Assembly (NCBI GenBank): GCA_913040905.1
Contig: CAJWIC010000081.1
Coordinates: 1 to 6,393, forward strand
Length of the DNA: 6,393 nucleotides
Source of the DNA: an uncultured Synechococcus sp.
GTDB lineage: Bacteria; Cyanobacteriota; Cyanobacteriia; PCC-6307; Cyanobiaceae
Direction of reading: 5' to 3'
Every line of letters starts with the position of its first letter. Position 1 is the first letter of the stretch. The notes below the pieces were generated by a model that saw only the letters and a program-made list of their open reading frames with translations, made no database searches and had not been told where the DNA came from. The position numbers were made by a program, and so were the translations under genes. Positions 1 through 6,393 of the stretch are shown here, one piece after another.

Positions 1-2
1 AT

Positions 3-2876
3 TCAGAGCGGCAGTTCGCTGTCGTCCTCGAGGAACCAGTCCGCTGGGGTGTAGGGAACGAAGGGCACGCCGGTGCCATCAAAGTTGAAGTCATTCAGAC
101 GGAACCGGACACCGCCGATGCCTTCGTAGGGATTGAAGTAAACCCCTACGTCGTAACTGCGACGTTGCCAACGCAGTTCGATGCTCGAATTGATTACGTC
201 CCCGTAGTACTCCGACCCTGAATCAACGTTGACATTGACCCCTGTGCTGAGCAGGAGAGGGCCAACGATCTGCTGGGTTAAACCGAAGCCGAGGGTGCCG
301 AAGTCGACGATCCGGTCGAACTCGAACGGACTGGCGCCATGGCGAAGGGTGCCGCCGCCGATAACCGAAATCTGGGTGAAATCCAGAAATGGTTTGCTGA
401 ACGTGCCCAGGGTCAGTGTCGGTCCACCACTGAAGCTGATGCTTTCCTGATGCTCCCCGGCGCCGTAGAGCGCCACGGTGCCGTTCACGTTGGTGGTCAG
501 GCTGACGCCAGGGACCACGGCGACTGGGGAGTAGCGATAAGCGGCCAGAGGGCTGAGTTCGGCTGTGGATCCTTGCCACAGCGGGATCGTGCTGGTCAGA
601 GAGGTAAACAGGCTGCCGCGACCCGAACGCACCACGCGGTTGCTGTCAAAACGTTCGGCGTAGTAATCGCCCATGGCTCCACGGACGAGGAAGCGATGCC
701 GGGTGTTGCCCTGCTCGAACTCGCCTTTCTTTTCGCCATAGACGCCGTAGGCCGCCTGGATATCGGTGTCACCAAGGGATCCATTCCAGGTGCGGTAGCG
801 ATAGGTGCCAAACAGATTTGTGGTGACCTCCCCGAGAGCTCCGAGCTCAAAATTGCGCTCGATGCTCCCCCAATAGCGGCTGTTGTCGAGGAAGTCGTCG
901 CCGCTGAAACTGCTGATATCCGCTTCCGCTCTGACTTTCATGTTGTCGTAGCGGCCGACCAGCTTCGCCTCAAGACCGAACAGGTCCCCTGGGTCGACGT
1001 CGCTGCCGCCATCGACCGCCCGTTGCACCATCACCTGGGGTTGAAGGCTGAGCTCGGTGTCGCTGCCGAAGGTGATCGGTTTGAGGTTGCGACCGACGAA
1101 CAGGCCATCGCGGTCATCGTTGTCGACCCCGAACACCCAGCGGTTTTCAACTTCCTCTTCCTTCTGGATCAGTTGCCGCCGGCTGACGGGCACGGGCAGG
1201 CGCTCTTCGACGATGAGCCGATTGCGCCGCGCCGAGATCAGCAGATCTCCATTCGGCTGGTCACGAGCCACCACATCCTCGGCATCGATGCGGGTCTGGG
1301 CCGGAGTGAACGGGTCATTGCTGAAACCCATCCGGTCGGCACGCCATCCGTTGGGGGTGATCTGAACCCGTGCGGCCTGAACCCGCCAACGGCTGATTGT
1401 GCCGTTGATCAACTGTGTGCTGCCCAATCGCTTGAGCTGAGGCACCCTCACCACACCGAAACGGTTCTCGTCGCGCACACTGGAATTCAGTCGCCGCACG
1501 GGCACGCCACTGCGTCGTTCGATTGACAGCGTTCCCTGGAAGTCGACGTCATCGATGCGTTGGTCGATGCCAGCGATGGCCTGGCTGCGACGTCTCTGCT
1601 GTTCAGCGGCAGACAGTGGCGATGCTGTCGGCGCTTGGCTTGGGGGAATGTGCTGGATGGCTTCGCCGCCATCCCCAAGCGCTATTGACTCCAGCCGCTC
1701 ACTCAGGGAGGTGGGATTGACCCTCTGACTGCGCTTGGGATCCGGGCAGCCCAGAGGGGGCACCATGGAAGTGCCAACAGGTTCCGGCAGATCCCGCCCC
1801 CAGCGGTAGCGCAGGCCCAGCAGGTACGCATTGCTGCCTTCCGTTACGCCGCTGTAAGTGCCGAAGGCTCCGGATCGGTGGTGGATCCGGCCCACGAGTG
1901 ATAGATCGGATGACACCGCAGCTTCCACCTCGAAGCCCAGGTAGTTCAGCAGCTTGGTGTAGTTCTCACGGAAGGTTTTCTCATACAGGCTGTAGTCGGT
2001 GTTGTAGCTGATGCCTTCGACAACGCTGAAGCTCAGCCAGGGCTGCACCCATAACCGGGCTCCGATGCCAACAATGCCTTCCCCGAAACTCTGGGCGGGA
2101 AGATCCGCATAGGGCTTGTCCTGATTGAACTCTCCCCCCGGCTGTTGTTTCGCGAGGTGACTGAACAGGTCTGCTTCGAGTTCCAGGGCCAGAGGCCCGG
2201 CGCGGAGGATCCGCTTCTGCAGGCCAATGCCCAGGACTGCCTCCGGACGCATGGTCCCGTTGAACAGAAACGTGTCGCCGAATGCTGCATCAATCATCTG
2301 ACCGCCCCAGGCCGTCACCGCCCAGGGTTGCGGATGCCAGTCAGGGACAGGCGGCAGCAAGGGCGGACAGGCCATGGGCGCCGGCTCTTGTACTGCGGTT
2401 TTCAGCTTGTCGTCGGGACTGAGCTGCTGAGCGGATGATGGCTCTGCGACCTGGAAGATTCCCTGCATTGCGTCCAGGTCGATGACGCCGTAGACATCAT
2501 CCAGTTCGCCCTCGTTCTGGTTCAGGTTGTAGCGAAGGGCGGATGCCTGAAAGACCTGTCCGGTGCGGGAGAGACGAACCGATCCCCGCGCAAACACCGT
2601 CTGGAAGTTGCCATCAAACTCGACACGATCGGCCGCCAGCTGACCGGAGCCAAGCTGCAGACGCACATCACCTTCAGCGATCGTGACGTTGCGACGGACG
2701 TCAAAGCGCTGACGATCTGCGGTAAGTCTTAGGTGCCTGGGGGGCTTTGGAGCTGGACTTTGTTCCGACCGAGTCTCGGACGGCTCTTCAGCAGCGATCG
2801 GATTCGCCAACAGAAATGAAAGGGAACCCAAGAAGAGGATCCCGCCGGCCATTCGTGCAAGGCGCTCAATCGCCAA
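3..2876 (-). CDS. LptD-like DUF3769 outer-membrane protein with embedded PagL-like domain
   Basis: This is a complete 957-residue protein, probably the cyanobacterial counterpart of LptD, which inserts lipopolysaccharide into the outer membrane. Residues 1-30 form a signal peptide: a positive n-region (ERLAR), a hydrophobic core and a cleavage region near NPIAAEE. Residues about 48-140 resemble the OstA/LptA beta-jellyroll (ADRVEFDGN, FARGSVRL). Residues about 183-362 look like a separate small barrel, described in its own entry. Residues 363-440 are a polar, proline-rich linker. Residues about 495-565 look like a second jellyroll stretch (GWRADRMGFSNDPFTPAQ). Residues about 580-930 alternate in the manner of outer-membrane beta-strands. 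The only cysteines are C170 and C377. The start is TTG at 2876: an in-frame TGA lies two codons upstream, and the next start (ATG at 2852) would remove the positive n-region. Neither start has a clear Shine-Dalgarno. It lies 98 bases downstream of psbI on the same strand, so cotranscription is possible. The family call comes from recalled domain features, without a search. Confidence 0.85.
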   Translation of the reverse strand: MAIERLARMAGGILFLGSLSFLLANPIAAEEPSETRSEQSPAPKPPRHLRLTADRQRFDVRRNVTIAEGDVRLQLGSGQLAADRVEFDGNFQTVFARGSVRLSRTGQVFQASALRYNLNQNEGELDDVYGVIDLDAMQGIFQVAEPSSAQQLSPDDKLKTAVQEPAPMACPPLLPPVPDWHPQPWAVTAWGGQMIDAAFGDTFLFNGTMRPEAVLGIGLQKRILRAGPLALELEADLFSHLAKQQPGGEFNQDKPYADLPAQSFGEGIVGIGARLWVQPWLSFSVVEGISYNTDYSLYEKTFRENYTKLLNYLGFEVEAAVSSDLSLVGRIHHRSGAFGTYSGVTEGSNAYLLGLRYRWGRDLPEPVGTSMVPPLGCPDPKRSQRVNPTSLSERLESIALGDGGEAIQHIPPSQAPTASPLSAAEQQRRRSQAIAGIDQRIDDVDFQGTLSIERRSGVPVRRLNSSVRDENRFGVVRVPQLKRLGSTQLINGTISRWRVQAARVQITPNGWRADRMGFSNDPFTPAQTRIDAEDVVARDQPNGDLLISARRNRLIVEERLPVPVSRRQLIQKEEEVENRWVFGVDNDDRDGLFVGRNLKPITFGSDTELSLQPQVMVQRAVDGGSDVDPGDLFGLEAKLVGRYDNMKVRAEADISSFSGDDFLDNSRYWGSIERNFELGALGEVTTNLFGTYRYRTWNGSLGDTDIQAAYGVYGEKKGEFEQGNTRHRFLVRGAMGDYYAERFDSNRVVRSGRGSLFTSLTSTIPLWQGSTAELSPLAAYRYSPVAVVPGVSLTTNVNGTVALYGAGEHQESISFSGGPTLTLGTFSKPFLDFTQISVIGGGTLRHGASPFEFDRIVDFGTLGFGLTQQIVGPLLLSTGVNVNVDSGSEYYGDVINSSIELRWQRRSYDVGVYFNPYEGIGGVRFRLNDFNFDGTGVPFVPYTPADWFLEDDSELPL
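1791..2330 (-). other. Embedded PagL-like (lipid A 3-O-deacylase-like) barrel domain of the LptD-like protein
   Basis: This covers residues about 183-362 of the LptD-like protein. It begins at PWAVTAWGGQ and ends at GLRYRWG, the aromatic-terminated last strand expected of a small outer-membrane barrel. Short amphipathic strands alternate with loops (LALELEADLF, IVGIGARLWVQPWLSFSVVEG, LSLVGRIHHRSGAFG). H333 and S335 form an H-x-S pair and E346 follows 11 residues after the serine. In Pseudomonas PagL, as I recall it, the catalytic residues are H126, S128 and E140, with a 12-residue gap between serine and glutamate. The order and near-spacing therefore match, and both sit in the last two strands. 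About 180 residues is close to PagL size. Whether it is catalytic, or only a structural barrel that shares the motif by descent or chance, cannot be told from sequence alone. Confidence 0.5.
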
Positions 2877-2933
2877 CGACTTTCATCAGTGGGCAGCGAT
2901 CCTGACAGCCAGAAAGCCACAACGACCGAGATG

Positions 2934-2957
2934 CGGTCCAGTGGCCAGCGCGGACCG
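2934..2957 (-). other. Weak hairpin between psbI and the LptD-like gene
   Basis: CGGTCC (2934-2939) and GGACCG (2952-2957) are exact inverted repeats around a 12-base loop, ending 18 bases downstream of the psbI stop. No T-run follows on the minus strand, so it is not a classical intrinsic terminator. It could be an RNA-processing or 3'-end-stabilising hairpin of the psbI message, or chance in GC-rich DNA. The rest of the 98-base gap shows nothing recognisable. Confidence 0.25.
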
Positions 2958-2974
2958 GAAGCAGCCCGTTCAAT

Positions 2975-3094
2975 TCAGTCCTCGAGGTCCTTACGGCTGG
3001 GGGTCCGGCTTGGGTCGCTCGCCAGGAAGCCGAACACGAAAATGCCGATGAAGAAGAAGACGACCGAGTAAACGGAGATCTTGAGGGCGAGCAT
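2975..3094 (-). CDS. psbI: Photosystem II reaction centre protein PsbI
   Basis: PsbI is a single-span thylakoid membrane protein bound next to D1 in the photosystem II core, where it helps stabilise the complex and its assembly. The ORF encodes 39 residues, the expected size (about 38-39). It begins [17 protein letters not shown] and ends in the conserved [14 protein letters not shown] tail followed by D and a TGA stop. The membrane helix spans residues about 4-24 and the polar tail follows. The start is ATG at 3094, fixed by the universally conserved N-terminus. No clear Shine-Dalgarno is visible upstream (CGGTCGGTCTC), which is not unusual for cyanobacteria. It is transcribed toward the LptD-like gene. 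Its 5' end abuts or overlaps the divergent alpha-mannosidase gene, so its promoter must lie in or beside that gene's first codons. Recognition is by direct sequence similarity and is secure. Confidence 0.97.
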   Translation of the reverse strand: MLALKISVYSVVFFFIGIFVFGFLASDPSRTPSRKDLED

Positions 3095-3126
3095 GGAGAC
3101 CGACCGTCGTCTGTGTTTGCGACAGC

Positions 3127-3153
3127 ATCCTATGGGGCATGTCAGCGGTACAA
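3127..3153 (-). promoter_or_regulatory. Candidate psbI promoter
   Basis: Reading the minus strand upstream of psbI, TAGGAT (3132-3127) matches 4 of 6 bases of the -10 consensus. TTGTAC (3153-3148) is a poor -35 match with a 15-base spacer. Transcription would start near 3120 and give a leader of about 26 bases. The -10 overlaps the likely mannosidase ATG at 3132. A psbI promoter must lie in this neighbourhood unless psbI is read from psbN, which the opposing mannosidase gene makes unlikely. The exact boxes are a guess. Confidence 0.25.
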
Positions 3154-6119
3154 GGGGCGACACCCCCCTCCAGGCCACACGAACGGAGTGGATTGAAACG
3201 TTTCGCAGCCGCTCCCGCTGTGATCTGCGCGCTGGCTGGAGGCGTTGCGACACGCTCGAGCGCGACCCGTTCATCCTGGAGTCCTGGGGTCAGAACAACC
3301 GCCCTGACTGGGCTGCGCGTGGGTTACTGGTCTGGCCGCGGGGGCGTGAGTGGTTGCGACTCGAGCAGACCGTGGTTCGGCCGGAGGCCTGGCCTGATGC
3401 AGGTCATCACCGGGTTCGGTTGTGTCTCAGCTGGTGGGCGGAGATGGCGCGCCTCTGGGTGGATGGCCTCCTGGTGCATCAAGGCGATCTGTTTGACACC
3501 GCCTGTCGCTGGACGTTGCCGGAGATTTTCCTGGCCGGAGGTGAGCTCAGGATTCAATTGGAGCTCTGCAGTCCCCTGCATGATGACGGGGCGCTGATCA
3601 GCAGTTGGCTGGATCTCGAACCCAGCAGTCCCGGTGAGGATCCTGCTGGAGCGCTGTTGCCGGAGGCCTTGCAGTTGCACCTCGAAGCAGGAGGTGACCT
3701 GCCAGAGGCCTGGCAGCAGATCGATCCCAAGAGTGATGCGGCGCTCAAGGCTGTTTCGCAGCAGCTGGTGGCGCAACCTCTGTGCGAGGGGTCTGTGCAT
3801 TGGTTCGGCCATGCCCATCTGGATCTGGCCTGGCTTTGGCCCGTCGCGGATACTTGGCGAGCGGCGGAGCGGACCTTTCGCTCGGCTCTGGAGTTGATGC
3901 AACGCTGGCCTGATCTCCGGTTTGCCCACTCCACTCCGGCGCTCTATGCCTGGCTGGAGCAGCACAGACCCACCCTGTTTTCAGCGATCCGCAGGGCCAG
4001 TCGTGCCGGTCGCTGGGAACCGATCAACGGCCCCTGGGTGGAAACGGATTGTGTGTTGGTGAGCACGGCGTCGCTGTGGCAGCAGTTCGCCATCGGTCAG
4101 GCCTACAGCCGCGCCACATTTCCTGAGTGGCGCCATGACCTGGCCTGGTTGCCGGACAGCTTCGGGTTTGCAGCTGGTCTTCCCGCCGTCGCGCAGGCCA
4201 ATGATGTGCGTTGGTTCTGCACCCACAAGCTGGCTTGGAATGCCACCAACCCATTCCCCCACCGGTTGTTTCGCTGGCGTAGCCGAGGTGGCGGGGAGTT
4301 GATGAGCTTGATGCTTCCCCCGATCGGACGGCGTGGGGATCCACTGGACATCCTCAAAGAGCAGCGGCAATGGGAGCAATGCAGCGGTGTCTCGGAGTTG
4401 CTGTGGATCCCGGGGGTCGGCGATCACGGTGGCGGGCCCACGGAGGAGATGCTGGAGCAGATGCAGCTCTGGGATCCGGAACCCTCGGCGCTGCCCAGGC
4501 AAGGGGGTTCTCTTCGGGAGTACCTCGACAGGCTGGAGCCCATGGCCGGGCAGTTGCCGGTCTGGCGTGATGAGTTGTACCTCGAGCTTCATCGCGGTTG
4601 TGCCACCAGCCGCCCGGACCAGAAACGTCACAACCGCAGCCTGGAGCGGTTGCTGCGGGAGAGCGACACAGTGGCTGCGCTGCTCGCCCTGGAAGGCCGT
4701 CCGTCGGTTGGTCCGGATTGGCGCCCGCTGCTGTTTCAGCAATTCCACGACATCCTTCCCGGAACCTCCATTCCCGAGGTGTTTGACCAGGCGGAACCGA
4801 TCTGGCGGCGGGCCCGCCGCCAGGCTCGGCATCAGCGTGATCAGGACCTGCGTCAGTTACTGGGCGTTGACGCCGGTTTCAGCGACACCAACACTTGGTT
4901 GTGGATGGCTTTGCAGCCTCTGGCTCGCTGGTCTCCGCTGCTGAAATTGCCAGCTGGCTGCTGGCATGCAGGCGGCGTTGCGCTGCCCCAGCAGACCAGC
5001 CTGCGGGGAGGGACGTGGGTGCAGCTGCCCCAGCAGCGCGGGCTCAGCTCGGTGCTCCTGGCCAGGGGTGCTGCGGAAGCGAGAGGCATGACGCCGCGAA
5101 ACCCCGTCAGTGTGGAGCGGTTGTCGCCTGAGATCTGGCGTGTCAGCAACGGGTTGTTGGCGTTTGAGTGCTCGACCCTGGGGCTGTTGCAGCTATGGGA
5201 TTCCCGCGGACTGGCTCAGCTCTCGGCACCGCTGAGCCCATCTCGGTACCGGGATCGGGGGGAGTTCTGGGATGCCTGGGACATCGCTGCGGATTATCGA
5301 GAGCATCCGTTGGGGATCAAGCCCATCGGAGCGGTTCAGCTGCTCGAGTCGGGTCCCCTGGTTGCCCAGTTGGTGGTGAGGTATCAGCTCGGGATCAGCG
5401 CGATGCGCCTGGACCTGAGACTGAAAGCGGATTGCCCTTGGATCGAGCTGATCGTTTCTGTGGACTGGCGTCAGCGCCATGAGTTGCTACGGCTGGAGCT
5501 GCCTCTCGCATCACCCGCGATGCGTCTCGCGGCAGACACCAGCGGAGGGGTGATCGAACGACCGGCGCGTGCGCAGACATCCCGGGAACGTGAGCGATGG
5601 GAGGTGCCAGCAATCTCCTGGTTCGCCTCTCAGGCCAAGGCTCCCGGCGGCGGTGTCGCTGTTCTCTTGGATGGTCCGCAGGGAGTGGATGGGGCCCTGG
5701 ATCGGCTAGGCGTTTCACTGCTCCGGGGTGCCACCTGGCCTGATCCTTCTGCGGATCAGGGCCAGCAACGCATGCGATTGGCCCTGATGCCGTTTCAGGG
5801 AAGTTGGGCCCATGCGGCGGTGCCCCAGGCAGCCATCGCGTTCCGCGAGTCCGGTTGGTGTGGTCCGATTGCCGACGAACAACCACTCCGATCCTTGGAT
5901 GGTCGCTGTTGGTTTCCAGCGATTCCGGAGCAGCTCTGTCCCATCGCCCTGCGTCCCTCAGCCGACGGGGTTGTGTTGCAGCTGTTCAATCCCGGGGCAT
6001 CGCGCTGCCGCTGGCATCCCGGCGGCGGCTGGAAGCTCGGTCGCACACTCGCTGTGGACGACTGGGTTGAACTGGCACCGGGAGAAGTGGCTGAGCTTCG
6101 TCTTGCTCAGTCCTCGTGA
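3132..6119 (+). CDS. Glycoside hydrolase family 38 alpha-mannosidase
   Basis: This is a zinc-dependent retaining alpha-mannosidase of GH38, closest in build to cytosolic MAN2C1/AMS1 enzymes: similar length (995 residues here), an N-terminal beta-sandwich and no signal peptide, so probably cytoplasmic. Numbering from ATG 3132: a sugar-binding-like sandwich at about 55-195 (RLWVDG). The catalytic domain is about 220-480, with zinc ligands H229 and D231 in [12 protein letters not shown], nucleophile/zinc ligand D342 in LPDSFGF, and likely acid/base D431 in [10 protein letters not shown]. The helical middle domain has ELYLELHRG (481-489) and zinc ligand H539 in [11 protein letters not shown]. The C-terminal beta domain has [11 protein letters not shown] near 712-722. 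The start is uncertain: ATG 3093 (GAGG six bases upstream, overlapping the psbI start) and TTG 3081 are in frame, but 3132 avoids psbI and the family-like part begins only after TEWIETF. The substrate is unknown; oligomannosides from glycan turnover or a mannosyl-glycerate-type compound are possibilities. It is oriented against its minus-strand neighbours. Confidence 0.93.
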   Translation: MGHVSGTRGDTPLQATRTEWIETFRSRSRCDLRAGWRRCDTLERDPFILESWGQNNRPDWAARGLLVWPRGREWLRLEQTVVRPEAWPDAGHHRVRLCLSWWAEMARLWVDGLLVHQGDLFDTACRWTLPEIFLAGGELRIQLELCSPLHDDGALISSWLDLEPSSPGEDPAGALLPEALQLHLEAGGDLPEAWQQIDPKSDAALKAVSQQLVAQPLCEGSVHWFGHAHLDLAWLWPVADTWRAAERTFRSALELMQRWPDLRFAHSTPALYAWLEQHRPTLFSAIRRASRAGRWEPINGPWVETDCVLVSTASLWQQFAIGQAYSRATFPEWRHDLAWLPDSFGFAAGLPAVAQANDVRWFCTHKLAWNATNPFPHRLFRWRSRGGGELMSLMLPPIGRRGDPLDILKEQRQWEQCSGVSELLWIPGVGDHGGGPTEEMLEQMQLWDPEPSALPRQGGSLREYLDRLEPMAGQLPVWRDELYLELHRGCATSRPDQKRHNRSLERLLRESDTVAALLALEGRPSVGPDWRPLLFQQFHDILPGTSIPEVFDQAEPIWRRARRQARHQRDQDLRQLLGVDAGFSDTNTWLWMALQPLARWSPLLKLPAGCWHAGGVALPQQTSLRGGTWVQLPQQRGLSSVLLARGAAEARGMTPRNPVSVERLSPEIWRVSNGLLAFECSTLGLLQLWDSRGLAQLSAPLSPSRYRDRGEFWDAWDIAADYREHPLGIKPIGAVQLLESGPLVAQLVVRYQLGISAMRLDLRLKADCPWIELIVSVDWRQRHELLRLELPLASPAMRLAADTSGGVIERPARAQTSRERERWEVPAISWFASQAKAPGGGVAVLLDGPQGVDGALDRLGVSLLRGATWPDPSADQGQQRMRLALMPFQGSWAHAAVPQAAIAFRESGWCGPIADEQPLRSLDGRCWFPAIPEQLCPIALRPSADGVVLQLFNPGASRCRWHPGGGWKLGRTLAVDDWVELAPGEVAELRLAQSS

Positions 6120-6247
6120 TCATCAAAGGGGTCGTCCAGCGCCTTCGATGGCGGACCGAAGGCCTGATACACACCAAAACCGGTCATGCCCAGCAGAACG
6201 GCAAGCACTCCGATGGCAACGGAGAGGGCAGGGGACGACGTTTCCAT
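6107..6247 (-). CDS. psbN: Photosystem II assembly protein PsbN
   Basis: PsbN is a small thylakoid membrane protein encoded opposite to psbH. Despite its name it is not a stable photosystem II subunit; plant work places it in assembly and repair of the complex. The ORF has 46 residues, the family's usual size of about 43-46. It starts [17 protein letters not shown], has one membrane span at about residues 7-28, and ends in the signature [11 protein letters not shown] then DDHED. The start is ATG at 6247. The sequence ATGTGATG straddles it, so an ATG-TGA start-stop pair overlaps the true start. The stop lies inside the last codons of the convergent mannosidase gene (13-base overlap, 6107-6119). 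It is divergent from psbH across an 85-base spacer, the standard cyanobacterial arrangement. Identification is secure. Confidence 0.96.
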
Positions 6248-6332
6248 CACATCTCTCGACAGGACCGACCCCGAAGCGGAATCGGCCCCTACAGTATCCA
6301 GACTTCAATTCACCCGAGACCCAAGCGTCGCC
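6248..6332. promoter_or_regulatory. psbN/psbH divergent control region
   Basis: This 85-base spacer must hold the psbH promoter and probably that of psbN. TACAGTA at 6290-6296 is the best -10-like element. On the plus strand TACAGT matches 4 of 6 consensus bases and would give psbH a leader of about 30 bases. On the minus strand the same bases read TACTGTA and could serve psbN. TCGACA at 6256-6261 matches the -35 consensus 5 of 6, but it lies 28 bases before the -10-like box, too far to pair with it. No good Shine-Dalgarno precedes psbH. Confidence 0.35.
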
Positions 6333-6393
6333 ATGGCTCAACGCACCCGTCTGGGAGACCTTCTCCGCCCTCTGAACTCCGAGTACGGCAAGG
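6333..6393 (+). CDS. psbH: Photosystem II phosphoprotein PsbH, 5' part
   Basis: Only the first 20 codons are present; the gene runs off the right edge of the window. The peptide starts [17 protein letters not shown] and continues YGK, matching the conserved stromal N-terminus of cyanobacterial PsbH ([18 protein letters not shown]). PsbH is a single-span photosystem II core subunit of about 65-70 residues that stabilises bicarbonate and quinone binding on the acceptor side and takes part in assembly with CP47. The membrane span would lie beyond the window. The start is ATG at 6333. Divergent pairing with psbN supports the call. Confidence 0.95.

Noticed and set aside
339..1526. A 395-codon plus-strand open frame antisense to the LptD-like gene
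   Set aside because: It lies wholly opposite a gene with a signal peptide and recognisable domains. Its translation is low in structure, with no motif, and it is explained by high GC.
1870..1890. Inverted repeat CCGGATC / GATCCGG at the H-x-S codons of the embedded domain
   Set aside because: It is a short stem in GC-rich coding sequence. The codons are dictated by the conserved protein motif, so no regulatory meaning is claimed.
2866..2886. ATG at 2886 (minus strand) just upstream of the LptD-like gene as a possible start
   Set aside because: It is in a different frame and stops after six codons (MKVVGD), so it cannot start the main protein.
3324..3965. A 213-codon minus-strand open frame within the mannosidase gene
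   Set aside because: It is antisense to a well-supported enzyme. Its translation is rich in Q, R and P with no recognisable domain.
3981..4832. A 283-codon minus-strand open frame within the mannosidase gene
   Set aside because: It is the complement of the conserved catalytic and middle domains, and its translation is non-protein-like.
5812..6375. A 187-codon plus-strand open frame crossing the mannosidase end, psbN and psbH start
   Set aside because: It overlaps three secure genes in the wrong frame and has no domain-like sequence.
1..6393. Search by eye for tRNA, rRNA, CRISPR repeats, insertion sequences or attachment sites
   Set aside because: No cloverleaf, spaced direct repeats, transposase-like protein or terminal inverted repeats were seen, and nearly all bases are in recognised genes.

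Overview
The window comes from a picocyanobacterium, most likely marine Synechococcus or a Cyanobium relative. Three photosystem II small-protein genes (psbI, psbN, psbH) are recognisable at sequence level in the arrangement typical of cyanobacteria. The high GC by eye argues against the AT-rich high-light Prochlorococcus. The species assignment is inference; the psb identifications are strong.

Layout, left to right. (1) Positions 3-2876, minus strand: a 957-residue outer-membrane protein of the cyanobacterial LptD-like/DUF3769 type. It has a signal peptide, an OstA/LptA-like segment, an embedded second barrel-like domain that resembles the lipid A 3-O-deacylase PagL, a low-complexity linker, a second periplasmic segment and a C-terminal beta-barrel. 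(2) 2877-2974: a 98-base gap containing one weak hairpin. (3) 2975-3094, minus: psbI. (4) 3132-6119, plus: a GH38 alpha-mannosidase with all expected catalytic motifs, of the cytosolic MAN2C1 type. (5) 6107-6247, minus: psbN, overlapping the mannosidase 3' end by 13 bases. (6) 6248-6332: the short divergent psbN/psbH control region. (7) 6333 to the window edge, plus: the first 20 codons of psbH. No tRNA, rRNA, CRISPR, insertion sequence or attachment site was seen, and coding density is very high.

How the genes relate. psbH, psbN and psbI belong to photosystem II structure or assembly and lie in the divergent psbN/psbH order usual for cyanobacteria. The LptD-like gene lies downstream of psbI on the same strand and acts in lipopolysaccharide export to the outer membrane. 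The alpha-mannosidase runs against the surrounding minus-strand genes and separates psbN from psbI. From memory these two are direct neighbours in Prochlorococcus, so the mannosidase looks like an insertion into, or a retained insert of, an otherwise photosynthetic cassette.

The most interesting observation is in the LptD-like protein. An internal segment carries an H-x-S...E arrangement like the PagL catalytic triad. It is bracketed by the only two cysteines in the whole protein, each next to a proline-rich stretch. This suggests a disulfide-closed lipid A-modifying module built into an LPS-export protein. It is a hypothesis from pattern recognition and has not been tested by any search.
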